From Sphingobium sp. Cam5-1 (lineage in GTDB: Bacteria > Pseudomonadota > Alphaproteobacteria > Sphingomonadales > Sphingomonadaceae): a stretch of DNA of 64,000 bases. Within the stretch, counting starts at the first letter, position 1. Every line of letters starts with the position of its first letter. A program made the position numbers and the translations under genes. This document shows positions 8,972 through 16,679 of the stretch, piece by piece. The stretch is from positions 2,668,001 to 2,732,000 of the forward strand of contig NZ_CP065138.1 in the NCBI RefSeq assembly GCF_015693305.1, read 5' to 3'. The notes under the pieces are model-generated. The model saw nothing but the letters and a program-made list of their open reading frames with translations, had not been told where the DNA came from and ran no database searches.

Positions 8972-10033
8972 TCAGCCCAGCAGCTCCTGTTCGAGCTTCT
9001 TGGCCATTTCCTCGATATTTTCCGGCGGCCAGCCGGGGATGTCCATGCCTAGACGCAGGCCCATGGACGACAGCACTTCCTTGATTTCGTTCAGCGACTT
9101 GCGGCCGAAATTGGGGGTGCGCAGCATCTCGGCTTCGGTCTTCTGGACCAGATCGCCGATGTAGATGATGTTGTCGTTCTTGAGGCAGTTGGCGCTGCGA
9201 ACCGACAGTTCCAGCTCGTCCACCTTCTTGAGCAGATAGCGGTTGATCTGGTTGGTGTCGCTCTCGCCCTCGGCGGCGGCAGCCGCAGCGGTGCCAGCAG
9301 CCGGAGCGGCGACGGGCAGCGCGTCTTCGAAGTGAACGAACAGCTGCAACTGGTCCTGCAGGATGCGGGCGGCATAGGCCACCGCGTCTTCCGGCGTGAC
9401 GGTGCCGTCGGTTTCGACGGTCAGCGACAGCTTGTCATAGTCCAGTTCCTGGCCGACGCGGGTATTGTCGACCTTGTAGGCGACCTGACGCACCGGCGAA
9501 TAGAGCGCGTCGATCGGGATCAGCCCGATCGGCGCATCGGCCGGACGGTTGGCGACGGCGGGGACATAGCCCTTGCCGACGTCAGCGGTCAGTTCCATGT
9601 TCAGCGTCGCACCCTGGTCCAGATGGCAGATCACCAGGTCGGGGTTCATCACTTCGATGTCGCCCACGGTGGTGATGTCACCGGCGCGCACTTCGCCCGG
9701 GCCGGTGGCGGACAGCTGCAGGCGGCGGGGACCGTCGCCTTCCATGCGGAGCGCAACCTGCTTGATGTTGAGGACGATGTCCGTCACATCTTCACGCACG
9801 CCGGCCAGCGACGAAAATTCGTGGAGCACGTTCTCGATCTTGATCGAGGTGACCGCCGCGCCCTGGAGCGAGGACAGAAGAACCCGGCGCAGCGCGTTGC
9901 CAAGCGTCAGGCCGAAACCGCGCTCCAGCGGCTCGGCAACGAAAGTCGCCTTCCGCTTGCCGTCGCCCGCCGCCTTGATCTCAAGGCTGTTGGGCTTCTT
10001 CAATTCCTGCCAGTTCTTCATGTTGACAGTCAT
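8972..10033 (-). CDS. rpoA: RNA polymerase alpha subunit
   Basis: 353-residue alpha subunit. The N-terminal dimerisation domain (about 20-235; [16 protein letters not shown]) assembles polymerase. A linker rich in Ala/Gly follows (about 240-262). The C-terminal domain (about 270-340; [14 protein letters not shown] and [21 protein letters not shown]) contacts UP-element DNA and activators. The start [15 protein letters not shown] with AGGGGA upstream fits the family. It is co-directional with rpsK upstream. Confidence 0.98.
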   Translation of the reverse strand: MTVNMKNWQELKKPNSLEIKAAGDGKRKATFVAEPLERGFGLTLGNALRRVLLSSLQGAAVTSIKIENVLHEFSSLAGVREDVTDIVLNIKQVALRMEGDGPRRLQLSATGPGEVRAGDITTVGDIEVMNPDLVICHLDQGATLNMELTADVGKGYVPAVANRPADAPIGLIPIDALYSPVRQVAYKVDNTRVGQELDYDKLSLTVETDGTVTPEDAVAYAARILQDQLQLFVHFEDALPVAAPAAGTAAAAAAEGESDTNQINRYLLKKVDELELSVRSANCLKNDNIIYIGDLVQKTEAEMLRTPNFGRKSLNEIKEVLSSMGLRLGMDIPGWPPENIEEMAKKLEQELLG

Positions 10034-10151
10034 GTATTTCCCCTGGGGATAGGCCGGAACGTTTGAAATCCTGAACCCGACAGGACCGCCCGGCGATGTA
10101 GATGGGTTAGCGGGCGGCGCGTCCGCCGCCCGGAAAACTCAAGCGCAGCGG

Positions 10152-10541
10152 TTAGACGCGGCGGCGCTTGGAAGGACGCACGCCATTGTGCGGGATCGGC
10201 GTCACGTCGCGGATCGAGGTGATGTGGAAACCGACGGCCTGCAATGCGCGCAGAGCCGATTCACGGCCCGAACCCGGACCCTTCACTTCGACTTCCAGGG
10301 TGCGCACGCCATGTTCTGCAGCCTTGCGGCCAGCGTCTTCGGCGCAAACCTGCGCGGCGTACGGGGTCGACTTGCGGCTGCCCTTGAAGCCCATCATGCC
10401 GGCCGAGGACCAGCTGATCGCATTGCCCTGGGCATCGGTGATGGTGACCATCGTGTTGTTGAAGCTGGCGTTTACGTGCGCGACGCCGGCCGAGATGTTC
10501 TTGCGCTCGCGCCGCTTAATGCGCTGGGGTTCGCGTGCCAT
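10152..10541 (-). CDS. rpsK: 30S ribosomal protein S11
   Basis: 129-residue S11, a platform protein of the small subunit near the E-site mRNA. The conserved core is complete ([59 protein letters not shown]). It lies 74 bases after rpsM and 118 bases before rpoA on the same strand. Confidence 0.98.
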   Translation of the reverse strand: MAREPQRIKRRERKNISAGVAHVNASFNNTMVTITDAQGNAISWSSAGMMGFKGSRKSTPYAAQVCAEDAGRKAAEHGVRTLEVEVKGPGSGRESALRALQAVGFHITSIRDVTPIPHNGVRPSKRRRV

Positions 10542-10615
10542 GTTGCTCTATCCTACTGAAATCGTTGAAAGCGGAAGTCACCGGAGGGCCATGCCGAAAG
10601 GCTGACCCTCAACGA

Positions 10616-10984
10616 TTACTTCTTCTTGCCGGCGATCGGCTTAGCCTTGCCCTTGCGAGTGCGCGCATTGGTATGCGTGCGCTGGCCGCGAACCGGCAGG
10701 CCCTTGCGGTGACGCAGGCCGCGATAGCAGGCCAGATCCATCAGGCGCTTGATGTTCATCGCCGTTTCGCGACGCAGGTCACCTTCAACGGTGAGGTCGG
10801 CGTCGATGGCTTCGCGGATCTGCAGGACTTCGGCGTCCGACAGGTCCTGAACGCGGCGGCTGTGGTCGATGCCCAGCTTGTCGGCGAGGTCGACGGCGGT
10901 CTTGCGGCCGATGCCGTGGATGTAGGTGAGCGCGATGATCACGCGCTTGTTGGTCGGGATGTTAACACCCGCAATACGTGCCAT
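10616..10984 (-). CDS. rpsM: 30S ribosomal protein S13
   Basis: 122-residue S13, which contacts tRNA and forms a bridge to the 50S subunit. It shows the [14 protein letters not shown] start, the helix-two-turn-helix part (YIHGIGR) and the basic tail [18 protein letters not shown]. The start at 10984 follows AGGAG; a longer in-frame extension upstream has no family match. It opens the minus-strand alpha operon. In most bacteria it directly follows secY-adk, but here those lie about 30 kb away on the other strand. Confidence 0.98.
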   Translation of the reverse strand: MARIAGVNIPTNKRVIIALTYIHGIGRKTAVDLADKLGIDHSRRVQDLSDAEVLQIREAIDADLTVEGDLRRETAMNIKRLMDLACYRGLRHRKGLPVRGQRTHTNARTRKGKAKPIAGKKK

Positions 10985-11090
10985 GGTAATCTGTACTCCT
11001 GCTCCACGGGGCGGTTGGCGCCACCCCATCTCAAAGCGTCAGGGCCGAGCCCTAGAAGGACTTCGGCCGATTCGATAGCCCCCGAGACGC

Positions 11091-11120
11091 AAAAAAGACG
11101 GCCAGTGCCATGCACTGCCG
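11091..11120 (-). terminator. Possible attenuator in the rpsM leader
   Basis: Read on the minus strand, CGGCAGTGC-atg-GCACTGGCCG is followed by TCTTTTTTG. This is the form of an intrinsic terminator. It sits between the predicted promoter (11148-11176) and rpsM, so it could stop part of the transcripts before the operon. Confidence 0.6.
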
Positions 11121-11147
11121 CTCACCAGCGTGTCCGGGATGCGATGC

Positions 11148-11176
11148 GCCCTAGCGATTCGGCGCGAAACTGTCAA
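11148..11176 (-). promoter_or_regulatory. Promoter of the rpsM-rpsK-rpoA-rplQ operon
   Basis: On the minus strand TTGACA (forward 11171-11176) and TAGGGC (forward 11148-11153) are 17 bases apart. The predicted transcript would have a leader of about 155 bases before rpsM, containing the hairpin at 11091-11120. A dedicated promoter fits the separation of this operon from the spc block. Confidence 0.65.
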
Positions 11177-11223
11177 TTGGCGAGGGCGCGTCTGAGCCGG
11201 TTCTGCGGATAGCGCGCCTTCAC

Positions 11224-11302
11224 TCCCCCTCCCGCAAGCGTTCAAACGAGGCACGTGACTCGTTTGAAGGGGCCGGGGGGGGGTGGGCCAGCGCAACGCT
11301 GA
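11224..11302. repeat. 79-bp repeat, inverted copy of 47961-48038
   Basis: It contains the hairpin CAAACGAG-GCACGTGA-CTCGTTTG and flanking tracts rich in C (5') and G (3'). The reverse complement of 47961-48038 matches it nearly base for base, with a handful of substitutions and one G-run length change. It lies upstream of the rpsM promoter and before the lipoprotein gene. Confidence 0.85.
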
Positions 11303-11378
11303 TACTATATCGCCACGCCAGCCCAAAAAATCCTTTTCCAGTTGAACCCGGTCTGCCCCCTCGGGCATTGAGTGGCGC

Positions 11379-11903
11379 ATGCGCATATTCCCCGCCTCCG
11401 CCGTCCTCGCATCCCTGTTCCTCCTCCCGGCCTGCGTCGGCGCCCCAGAAGCGCCCCCGCCGCCAGCTCCGCGCCCGGCGCCCTCGCCCTCGGCAAGGCC
11501 ACCTCTACCCGCTCCCGGACCGGTCGAATGGCAATATCGTCCCGCGACGCCCGGCAACTGGAGCTACCGCGCGGAAGGATCGGGATCCGTCGCCTCCTTC
11601 GCCAGTCCCGCATCCGGCACACTGCTTTCCTTGCGATGCGATCCCGCCGCAGGCCGGATCAGTCTTCTGCGCGCCGGAGCAGGGAAGGGGAACGTCACGC
11701 TCCGCACCAGCTATGGCGCGGTCAGCTGGCCCGCCATGCCGAACGGTTCGGGAACCCTCGCAGTCCGCGCCGCCAGCGACACAGTGCTGGATCAGATTGC
11801 CTACAGCCGGGGCCATTTCGCCGTGGAGGCGCAGGGGCTCGAAACCCTGATCCTGCCCGCCTGGGCAGAGGTCGGTCGGGTCATCGAGGACTGCCGCCGC
11901 TAA
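11379..11903 (+). CDS. Putative lipoprotein of unknown function
   Basis: 174 residues. The N-terminus is a lipoprotein signal with lipobox LFLLPAC (Cys19), predicting a lipid-anchored envelope protein. A Pro/Ala-rich linker follows (about 25-50). A domain of about 120 residues (WQYRPATPGNW onward, ending EVGRVIEDCRR) contains two Cys (in LRCD and EDCR) that might form a disulfide. I recognise no named family, and the ribosome site is weak. It is transcribed away from rpsM. Confidence 0.75.
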   Translation: MRIFPASAVLASLFLLPACVGAPEAPPPPAPRPAPSPSARPPLPAPGPVEWQYRPATPGNWSYRAEGSGSVASFASPASGTLLSLRCDPAAGRISLLRAGAGKGNVTLRTSYGAVSWPAMPNGSGTLAVRAASDTVLDQIAYSRGHFAVEAQGLETLILPAWAEVGRVIEDCRR

Positions 11904-12124
11904 AAGGGCCATTTCCGGCCGCTTGCCGCACATCTTGTGGGAGGATCGACTTAAAGAGCACCATATCGGCTTTTCAAGCGGACGCGCCATTATGATTCGA
12001 AAAAAGAATTTTACAAGTCTTGATCATGCTTCCCGTCTGATTCACAGTCCATGTCGTGGCCAGGTCAAAAACGGTTTTCCAGGGCGGGCTGCGCGGGCTT
12101 TAACAAGCGAAAGGAGGTGATCCG

Positions 12125-12181
12125 ATGTCTCATGGTTCAGCAGTGAGGTCGGTCAAGTCCATTCGGGAAACGCGCCGCTGA
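12125..12181 (+). CDS. Candidate 18-residue small ORF with perfect Shine-Dalgarno
   Basis: The ORF MSHGSAVRSVKSIRETRR is preceded by GAAAGGAGGTGATCC (12109-12123). That is 15 bases complementary to the 3' end of bacterial 16S rRNA, with GGAGG 7 bases from the ATG. A small hairpin plus T-run (12183-12204) follows directly after the stop. The peptide is very basic. It may be a leader peptide, a small protein, or a ribosome-binding decoy. I know of no named family. The strength of the initiation site is the main evidence; coding is not proven. Confidence 0.45.
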   Translation: MSHGSAVRSVKSIRETRR

Positions 12182-12182
12182 G

Positions 12183-12204
12183 CGACGTCATAACGTCGGT
12201 TTTT
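12183..12204 (+). terminator. Terminator-like hairpin after the small ORF
   Basis: CGACGT-CATA-ACGTCG followed by GTTTTT. The stem is short (6 bp), so this could be a weak terminator or attenuator. It starts two bases after the small ORF's stop codon. Confidence 0.55.
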
Positions 12205-12367
12205 ACAGACATTGAAACAGCCTCTGCCGCGACCAGTCGCGAACGGGCTTTCCTTGCCTGCAAAGATAGCGCGATCAACGTTTCCGTTTGGCGGCACTTC
12301 CGGCCGCTGTGACCATGTCAATGATGGGCCGCTGGGACTTATCTACCCAGCGGCCCCTCTCATTTTT
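12205..12367 (+). ncRNA. Candidate structured RNA ending in a strong terminator
   Basis: No frame here looks coding. Several pairings are visible: CATTGA near 12211 with TCAATG near 12318 (closing a domain of about 110 bases), GCGAC/GTCGC near 12229-12240, and GCGGC/GCCGC near 12291-12307. The region ends in a strong terminator. It may be an independent small RNA or the 3' part of the small-ORF transcript. It does not match 6S, SRP, RNase P or tmRNA features that I can recognise by eye. Confidence 0.3.
12326..12367 (+). terminator. Strong rho-independent terminator
   Basis: GGGCCGCTGGG and CCCAGCGGCCC (perfect 11-bp stem, 9-base loop) are followed by CTCTCATTTTT. The T-run is only on the plus strand, so it ends a plus-strand transcript. 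No annotated gene longer than 18 codons lies between it and the lipoprotein gene ending at 11903. Confidence 0.85.
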
Positions 12368-12389
12368 GTGGGTTTGAGCGCAAAAAAGT

Positions 12390-12452
12390 CCCCTCTCCCC
12401 TTCAGGGGTCGCAGGGAGGCGCGTGACTCCCTGCGAGGTTAGGGAGAGGGGG
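12390..12452. repeat. Nested palindromic repeat, variable-stem type
   Basis: Outer arms are CCCCTCTCCC/GGGAGAGGGG and the inner hairpin is CGCAGGGAG-GCGCGTGA-CTCCCTGCG. The loop GC(A/G)CGTGA, with GAG before it and CTC after it, is shared with 11224-11302. The rest of the stem is different but still pairs. It lies between the RNA locus and the holin stop. Confidence 0.75.
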
Positions 12453-12487
12453 TCGCGCAACGCCCGATCCGAAGCGCAGCTCTCCTC

Positions 12488-12772
12488 CTACCGCTCCACC
12501 CCTTTCACCTTCCCCCAGGTCCGCGCCGCCGTATATCCAAGATACCCGGTGCCAAACAGCGCATAGAGCGGCTCCGGCAACGCCTCGAAATAGCCCCGCA
12601 TCGCCCGGACGATCGCCGCCGCGCCCTCCGGCCACATGCCTCCGATCAGCCCCACCGGCACCGACCACAGCAGCAGGGCGTACATGACATAAAGAAAGGC
12701 TGGCCGCGCCCGCAGCGTCCAGCGATCGGCGCGCCGCCTCCGGTTCCCCGCTGCCGTCCTGCCTCTAACCAA
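12488..12772 (-). CDS. Holin-like protein (3-TM, GTA-type family)
   Basis: 94 residues. A hydrophobic segment begins FLYVMYALLLWSVPVGLIGG, an amphipathic stretch follows (EGAAAIVRAMRGYFEALPE), and a second apolar stretch PLYALFGTGYLGYTAARTW ends near a basic tail. This is the pattern of the 'holin of 3TMs, for gene-transfer release' family, which makes inner-membrane pores for endolysins. The frame overlaps the upstream endolysin by 8 bases and would begin with TTG at 12772; the start is uncertain. Pairing with a GH108 endolysin supports the call. Confidence 0.65.
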   Translation of the reverse strand: MVRGRTAAGNRRRRADRWTLRARPAFLYVMYALLLWSVPVGLIGGMWPEGAAAIVRAMRGYFEALPEPLYALFGTGYLGYTAARTWGKVKGVER

Positions 12773-13304
12773 TTCGGTTCGCCAACCAGCCGTAGAGGAA
12801 GGACTCGTTGGCGGGCCTGCTCTCCGCCAGCGCCAGATAACGTTCCCCTTGCAGGGCCTCGACCGCCTTCAGCAGGACCTTCTCCCCTGCCTTTCCGCGC
12901 AGTGCCATGAATGCGCGCAGCGCCGCCAGCGTCTTGGCGCCGATCGTGCGATCGACCTTCAGGTCGGGATAGTCCTTCTGATTGCGATTAAGCGCGTTGA
13001 GCGCCCGTTGCAGGAAGCCGGTCGCCGTGCCCGGCCCCATATTCACCGCGCTGTCGAACAATTCGGTGGCGATGTCCGGCGCGACCTCCGCGACAAAGGC
13101 ATAGCCCGGCCGTTCCCAATAAAGCCTTCGGTAGATCGTCTCGGCCAGCGACCGCGGCAATTTCCGCATGTCGCCCGCATAGCCATTGGCCCGCGCGACG
13201 GCCTGGGTGATCCCGAAATTCGTAGGTCCCCCCCGATCCGCCGGATGATGACCATAGCCACCTTCGCGCGCGATCACCTCGTCAATCAGTGCTGAAATAT
13301 CCAT
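12765..13304 (-). CDS. GH108 N-acetylmuramidase (phage-type endolysin)
   Basis: 179 residues. The N-terminal glycoside hydrolase 108 domain has the catalytic glutamate in REGGYGHHPADRGGPTNFGIT (E14), and continues to FDSAVNMGP near 106-114. The C-terminal part is a PG_binding_3-type domain (about 115-178; KVDRTIGAKTLAAL, ERYLALA). These enzymes cut the glycan backbone of peptidoglycan. There is no signal peptide, so a holin would be needed for export, and one overlaps its 3' end. Start at 13304 follows GGAGG. No capsid, tail or integrase genes are nearby: an orphan lysis cassette. Confidence 0.9.
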   Translation of the reverse strand: MDISALIDEVIAREGGYGHHPADRGGPTNFGITQAVARANGYAGDMRKLPRSLAETIYRRLYWERPGYAFVAEVAPDIATELFDSAVNMGPGTATGFLQRALNALNRNQKDYPDLKVDRTIGAKTLAALRAFMALRGKAGEKVLLKAVEALQGERYLALAESRPANESFLYGWLANRIG

Positions 13305-13469
13305 GAAGCCGCCTCCCTCGTCGAATGAGGCAGGGCATTTATCCCATTTGGTTATCTGTAGGACAGCAGATTTTCGCGTCTGGCGCGGAAATAGGAAAAA
13401 TAGGATTTGCCGGGGCAGGAAAGGCGAGTCCGCAAAAACGCGTTCTTTTCACCATTTCCTTCATGAATT

Positions 13470-13546
13470 TGGTCGGGACGAGAGGATTCGAACCTCCGAC
13501 CCCCACACCCCCAGTGTGATGCGCTACCAGGCTGCGCTACGTCCCG
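13470..13546 (-). tRNA. tRNA-Pro (anticodon GGG)
   Basis: 77-nt cloverleaf on the minus strand. The acceptor stem CGGGACG pairs with CGTCCCG, the D-arm region is GCGCAGCCTGGTAGCGC, and the anticodon arm is TCACA-CTGGGGG-TGTGG with anticodon GGG. The T-arm reads GGAGGTTCGAATCCTC. Discriminator A and an encoded CCA are present. It decodes CCC/CCU. Its 3' end faces the endolysin/holin genes. Confidence 0.97.
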
Positions 13547-13559
13547 ACCGGAGCGGCGG

Positions 13560-13588
13560 CACATAGAAGCATGTTTGAAAACTTGCAA
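13560..13588 (-). promoter_or_regulatory. tRNA-Pro promoter
   Basis: On the minus strand TTGCAA (forward 13583-13588) and TATGTG (forward 13560-13565) are 17 bases apart. The -10 hexamer lies about 14 bases before the tRNA 5' end. Confidence 0.55.
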
Positions 13589-13732
13589 GCGTTTCGGCGC
13601 GCCCTTTTTGCCGCTTTCTTCCTTCCCTAATCATGTTGCCTCCCTATCCCGATCTGTGTTAGCCGCGCGCCCTTGATCCGCAGGCATTTGCCTGTCTGCG
13701 GCTGGACAAGAGATTAAGGCGAAAGTCCCACC

Positions 13733-14068
13733 ATGTTCATTACCCCAGCCTTTGCCCAGACCGCGGGCGAACAGTCGTCCGGTGCCTCCATGCTGGTGCA
13801 GATGGCGCCGCTCGTCCTCATCTTCGTCGTTTTCTATTTCCTTCTGATCCGTCCCCAGCAGAAGCGGATGAAGGACCATAAGGCGAAGATTGGCGCGGTT
13901 AAGAAGGGTGATCAGGTCGTGACCGGCGGTGGCCTTGTCGGCAAGGTGGCCCGCGTCGATGAATTCTACGTCGATGTCGAATTGGCACCGGGCATGAAGG
14001 TGAAGGCGGTCAAATCGACGCTCACCGATGTCATCGACCCGGCAACTGCCAAACCCGCAAACGACTGA
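13733..14068 (+). CDS. yajC: Preprotein translocase subunit YajC
   Basis: 111 residues. A short periplasmic N-terminus is followed by a single membrane segment (about 22-41; LVLIFVVFYFLLIRPQQKRMK) and a cytosolic basic domain with GDQVVTGGGLVGKV. YajC associates with SecDF at the translocon. It is the first gene of yajC-secD-secF; secD starts 7 bases after its stop. Confidence 0.97.
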   Translation: MFITPAFAQTAGEQSSGASMLVQMAPLVLIFVVFYFLLIRPQQKRMKDHKAKIGAVKKGDQVVTGGGLVGKVARVDEFYVDVELAPGMKVKAVKSTLTDVIDPATAKPAND

Positions 14069-14075
14069 TCGGCTG

Positions 14076-15674
14076 ATGCTGAACTTCTCGCGCTGGACTA
14101 TCGCAGCGATCCTGCTGCCCTTGCTGATCGGCATCACCTGCGCCATCCCCAGCTTCCTGCCGGACTCTGCGGTTCAGCGGCTGCCCGGGTTCATGCAGAC
14201 CCGGGTGAACCTTGGCCTTGACCTTTCCGGTGGTAGTCATCTTCTGCTCGAAGCATCGACGCAGGATGTGGCGAAGCAGCGCCTCACCAACATGGAGGAG
14301 CAGGTCCGCACCGAGCTTCGGCGCGGCAGCCCGCGTATCTCGGTCGGGGACATTTCCAGCCGCGACGGGAAGCTCAGCTTCATGGTCCGCGATCCCTCGC
14401 AGGTCGATGCTGCGGTGGAGCGCATCCGCCCGCTGACGCAGGGCGCGGGGCTAACAGGGCAGCGCGACTTCAATGTCGAAGTAGTCAACAGTTCGACGAT
14501 CGTGATCACGCCGACCGAGGCGGGGATCGACAATGCGGTCAAGAGCGCGATGGAGGTGGCAACCGAAGTCATCCGCAAGCGCATCGATGAAATGGGCACG
14601 CGCGAGCCGACCATCCAGCAGCAGGGCGGCAATCGCATTGTCGTCCAGGTGCCCGGCCTTCAGAATCCGAAGGCACTGAAGGATCTGCTCGGCCAGACTG
14701 CCAAGCTGGAATTCAAGCTGGTCGATACCAGTGCCAATCCGTCGGAAGTGGCTCAGGGCCGCGCGCCGGTCGGCAGCGAAGTGCTTCCTTATCCAGGCAA
14801 CCCATCCGGCGTTCCGGCGATCGCGGTTAAGCGCCAGGTCATGGTGTCCGGCGAAGACCTGACCGACGCGACGCAGGGCTACGACCAGAGCAACCAGGCG
14901 ATCGTCAACATCCGCTTCAATGGGTCAGGCGGGCGCAAGTTCGGCCAGGTGACGTCCCAGAATGTCAACCGGCCCTTCGCCATCATCCTGGATGGCCAGG
15001 TCCTGTCGGCGCCGAACATCAATGAACCGATCCTCGGCGGCTCCGCCCAGATCAGCGGCAATTTCACCGTTGAAAGCGCCAACCAGCTCGCCATCGCCCT
15101 GCGATCGGGCAAGCTGCCAGTTGCCTTGACCGTGGTGGAAGAGCGCACCGTCGGCCCACAGCTCGGCGCCGATTCAATCCGCGCCGGATTGTTGGCGTCA
15201 GTCATAGCGGTCGCTGCCGTCGCCGTCTTCATGTTCGCCAGCTACGGCCGCTTTGGCATGTATGCGAACCTGGCGGTTGCCATCAATGTGCTCGTCATCC
15301 TTGGCGTCATGGGGATGCTGGGGGCGACGCTGACGCTTCCGGGGATCGCGGGCTTCGTCCTGACCATCGGTACGGCCGTCGATGCCAACGTCCTCATATA
15401 TGAGCGTATCCGCGAAGAACGAAGGCGCGGGCGCGGCGTAGTTCAGGCGATCGAGTTCGGTTACAAGGAAGCGAGCCGAACGATTTTCGAAGCGAACGTC
15501 ACCCACGCAATCGCTGGCGGTATCATGCTTGCGCTGGGCTCCGGCCCGGTCAAGGGCTTCGCTATCGTGCTATTGATCGGCATCGCGACCAGCGTGTTCA
15601 CGGCCGTCACCTTCACCCGCCTGCTCGCGTCTCGCTGGCTTCGTGCCAAGCGCCCGACCGAGATCCACATTTAA
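14076..15674 (+). CDS. secD: Protein-export membrane protein SecD
   Basis: 532 residues. TM1 is at about 8-28. The periplasmic P1 domain starts with the conserved LGLDLSGGSHLLLE. The C-terminal five-TM block (about 370-525) contains GLLASVIAVAAVAVFMF and the DANVLIYERIREE signature for proton-driven pulling. SecD works with SecF to complete translocation using the proton gradient. The start at 14076 begins the first membrane helix; an upstream in-frame extension overlaps yajC and is not used. Confidence 0.97.
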   Translation: MLNFSRWTIAAILLPLLIGITCAIPSFLPDSAVQRLPGFMQTRVNLGLDLSGGSHLLLEASTQDVAKQRLTNMEEQVRTELRRGSPRISVGDISSRDGKLSFMVRDPSQVDAAVERIRPLTQGAGLTGQRDFNVEVVNSSTIVITPTEAGIDNAVKSAMEVATEVIRKRIDEMGTREPTIQQQGGNRIVVQVPGLQNPKALKDLLGQTAKLEFKLVDTSANPSEVAQGRAPVGSEVLPYPGNPSGVPAIAVKRQVMVSGEDLTDATQGYDQSNQAIVNIRFNGSGGRKFGQVTSQNVNRPFAIILDGQVLSAPNINEPILGGSAQISGNFTVESANQLAIALRSGKLPVALTVVEERTVGPQLGADSIRAGLLASVIAVAAVAVFMFASYGRFGMYANLAVAINVLVILGVMGMLGATLTLPGIAGFVLTIGTAVDANVLIYERIREERRRGRGVVQAIEFGYKEASRTIFEANVTHAIAGGIMLALGSGPVKGFAIVLLIGIATSVFTAVTFTRLLASRWLRAKRPTEIHI

Positions 15675-15692
15675 GGGGCCGGGAGAAAACCC

Positions 15693-16679
15693 ATGAAACT
15701 TCTTAAGCTCGTCCCCGACAATACCAACATTGGCTTCGTGAAGCTGCGCCATTGGGCGTTCGCTCTTACCGCGCTGCTGACCGTGCTCGCCGTGGGCGCG
15801 ACGATCCAGCGTGGCCTCAACCTTGGCGTCGATTTCGTCGGCGGCCTGATGATAGAGGCCCGGTTCCAGCAACCAGCGCAGCTCGATCAGGTTCGCATGA
15901 CGATCGACCGGCTCGGAGTAGGCGATGGATCGCTGCAACAGTTCGGCGATCCCAAGACCGTACAGATCCGTCTGCCGCTACCTGAAGAGGGTGGGGCAGG
16001 CGCAGCCAATGCGATCGTGGAAAAGGCGCGCAAGGCGCTGACCGCTGAATTTCCCGGCGTTACCTTCTCCCGCTACGACACTGTGTCGGGCAAGGTGTCG
16101 GGCGAATTGATCCAGAATGGCGTGCTGGCGGTGATGCTGGCGGTGATCGGTATCGCCATCTTTTCCTGGTTCCGCTATGAATGGCAGTTCGGCGTTTCCA
16201 CCTTTGTCGCGATCATGCACGACGTGTTGATGACGCTTGGTTTCTTTGCGATTACCCAGCTGGAGTTTGACCTGAACATCGTCGCTGCGGTTCTGACGAT
16301 CGTCGGCTACTCGATCAATGACAAGATGGTGATCGACGACCGTATCCGCGAAAATATGCGGAAATATCGCAAGATGGATATGAAGGCGCTCATCGACCTT
16401 TCCGTCAACGAAACGCTGCCGCGAACCGTGATGACATCGGTTACGATCATGCTCGCCCTGGGCGCGCTGTTGCTGTTCGGCGGCCATGTGTTGCGTGGCT
16501 TCACTGCCGCCATGATGCTGGGCATCGTCGTCGGTACCTATTCGTCGGTATATGTTTCGTCCTCGCTCCTGATCACGCTGGGACTGTCGCCGCAGCTGAC
16601 GGAACGAAAGGCTGGCAAGTCGAACATCGCCGCGCAGGCAGAGCGCATGGGTCCGCGTGATGACGGGGCGCGCCCCTGA
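15693..16679 (+). CDS. secF: Protein-export membrane protein SecF
   Basis: 328 residues. TM1 is near 18-40, with the paired motif NLGVDFVGGLMIE. A shorter periplasmic domain follows, and the C-terminal membrane block carries SINDKMVIDDRIREN, equivalent to the SecD proton-path motif. It follows secD by 18 bases with GGGAGAAA upstream. Its TGA stop overlaps a possible CTG start of the next gene. Confidence 0.97.
   Translation: MKLLKLVPDNTNIGFVKLRHWAFALTALLTVLAVGATIQRGLNLGVDFVGGLMIEARFQQPAQLDQVRMTIDRLGVGDGSLQQFGDPKTVQIRLPLPEEGGAGAANAIVEKARKALTAEFPGVTFSRYDTVSGKVSGELIQNGVLAVMLAVIGIAIFSWFRYEWQFGVSTFVAIMHDVLMTLGFFAITQLEFDLNIVAAVLTIVGYSINDKMVIDDRIRENMRKYRKMDMKALIDLSVNETLPRTVMTSVTIMLALGALLLFGGHVLRGFTAAMMLGIVVGTYSSVYVSSSLLITLGLSPQLTERKAGKSNIAAQAERMGPRDDGARP

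Noticed and set aside
11039..11557. A 172-codon minus-strand frame over the rpsM leader and lipoprotein gene
   Set aside because: It covers the rpsM promoter, repeat and opposite strand of a better gene; no ribosome site.
12109..12123. The 15-base match to the 16S rRNA 3' end as a fragment of an rRNA gene
   Set aside because: Bases on both sides do not match 16S or spacer sequence, and the match is correctly placed as a ribosome site for an ATG.
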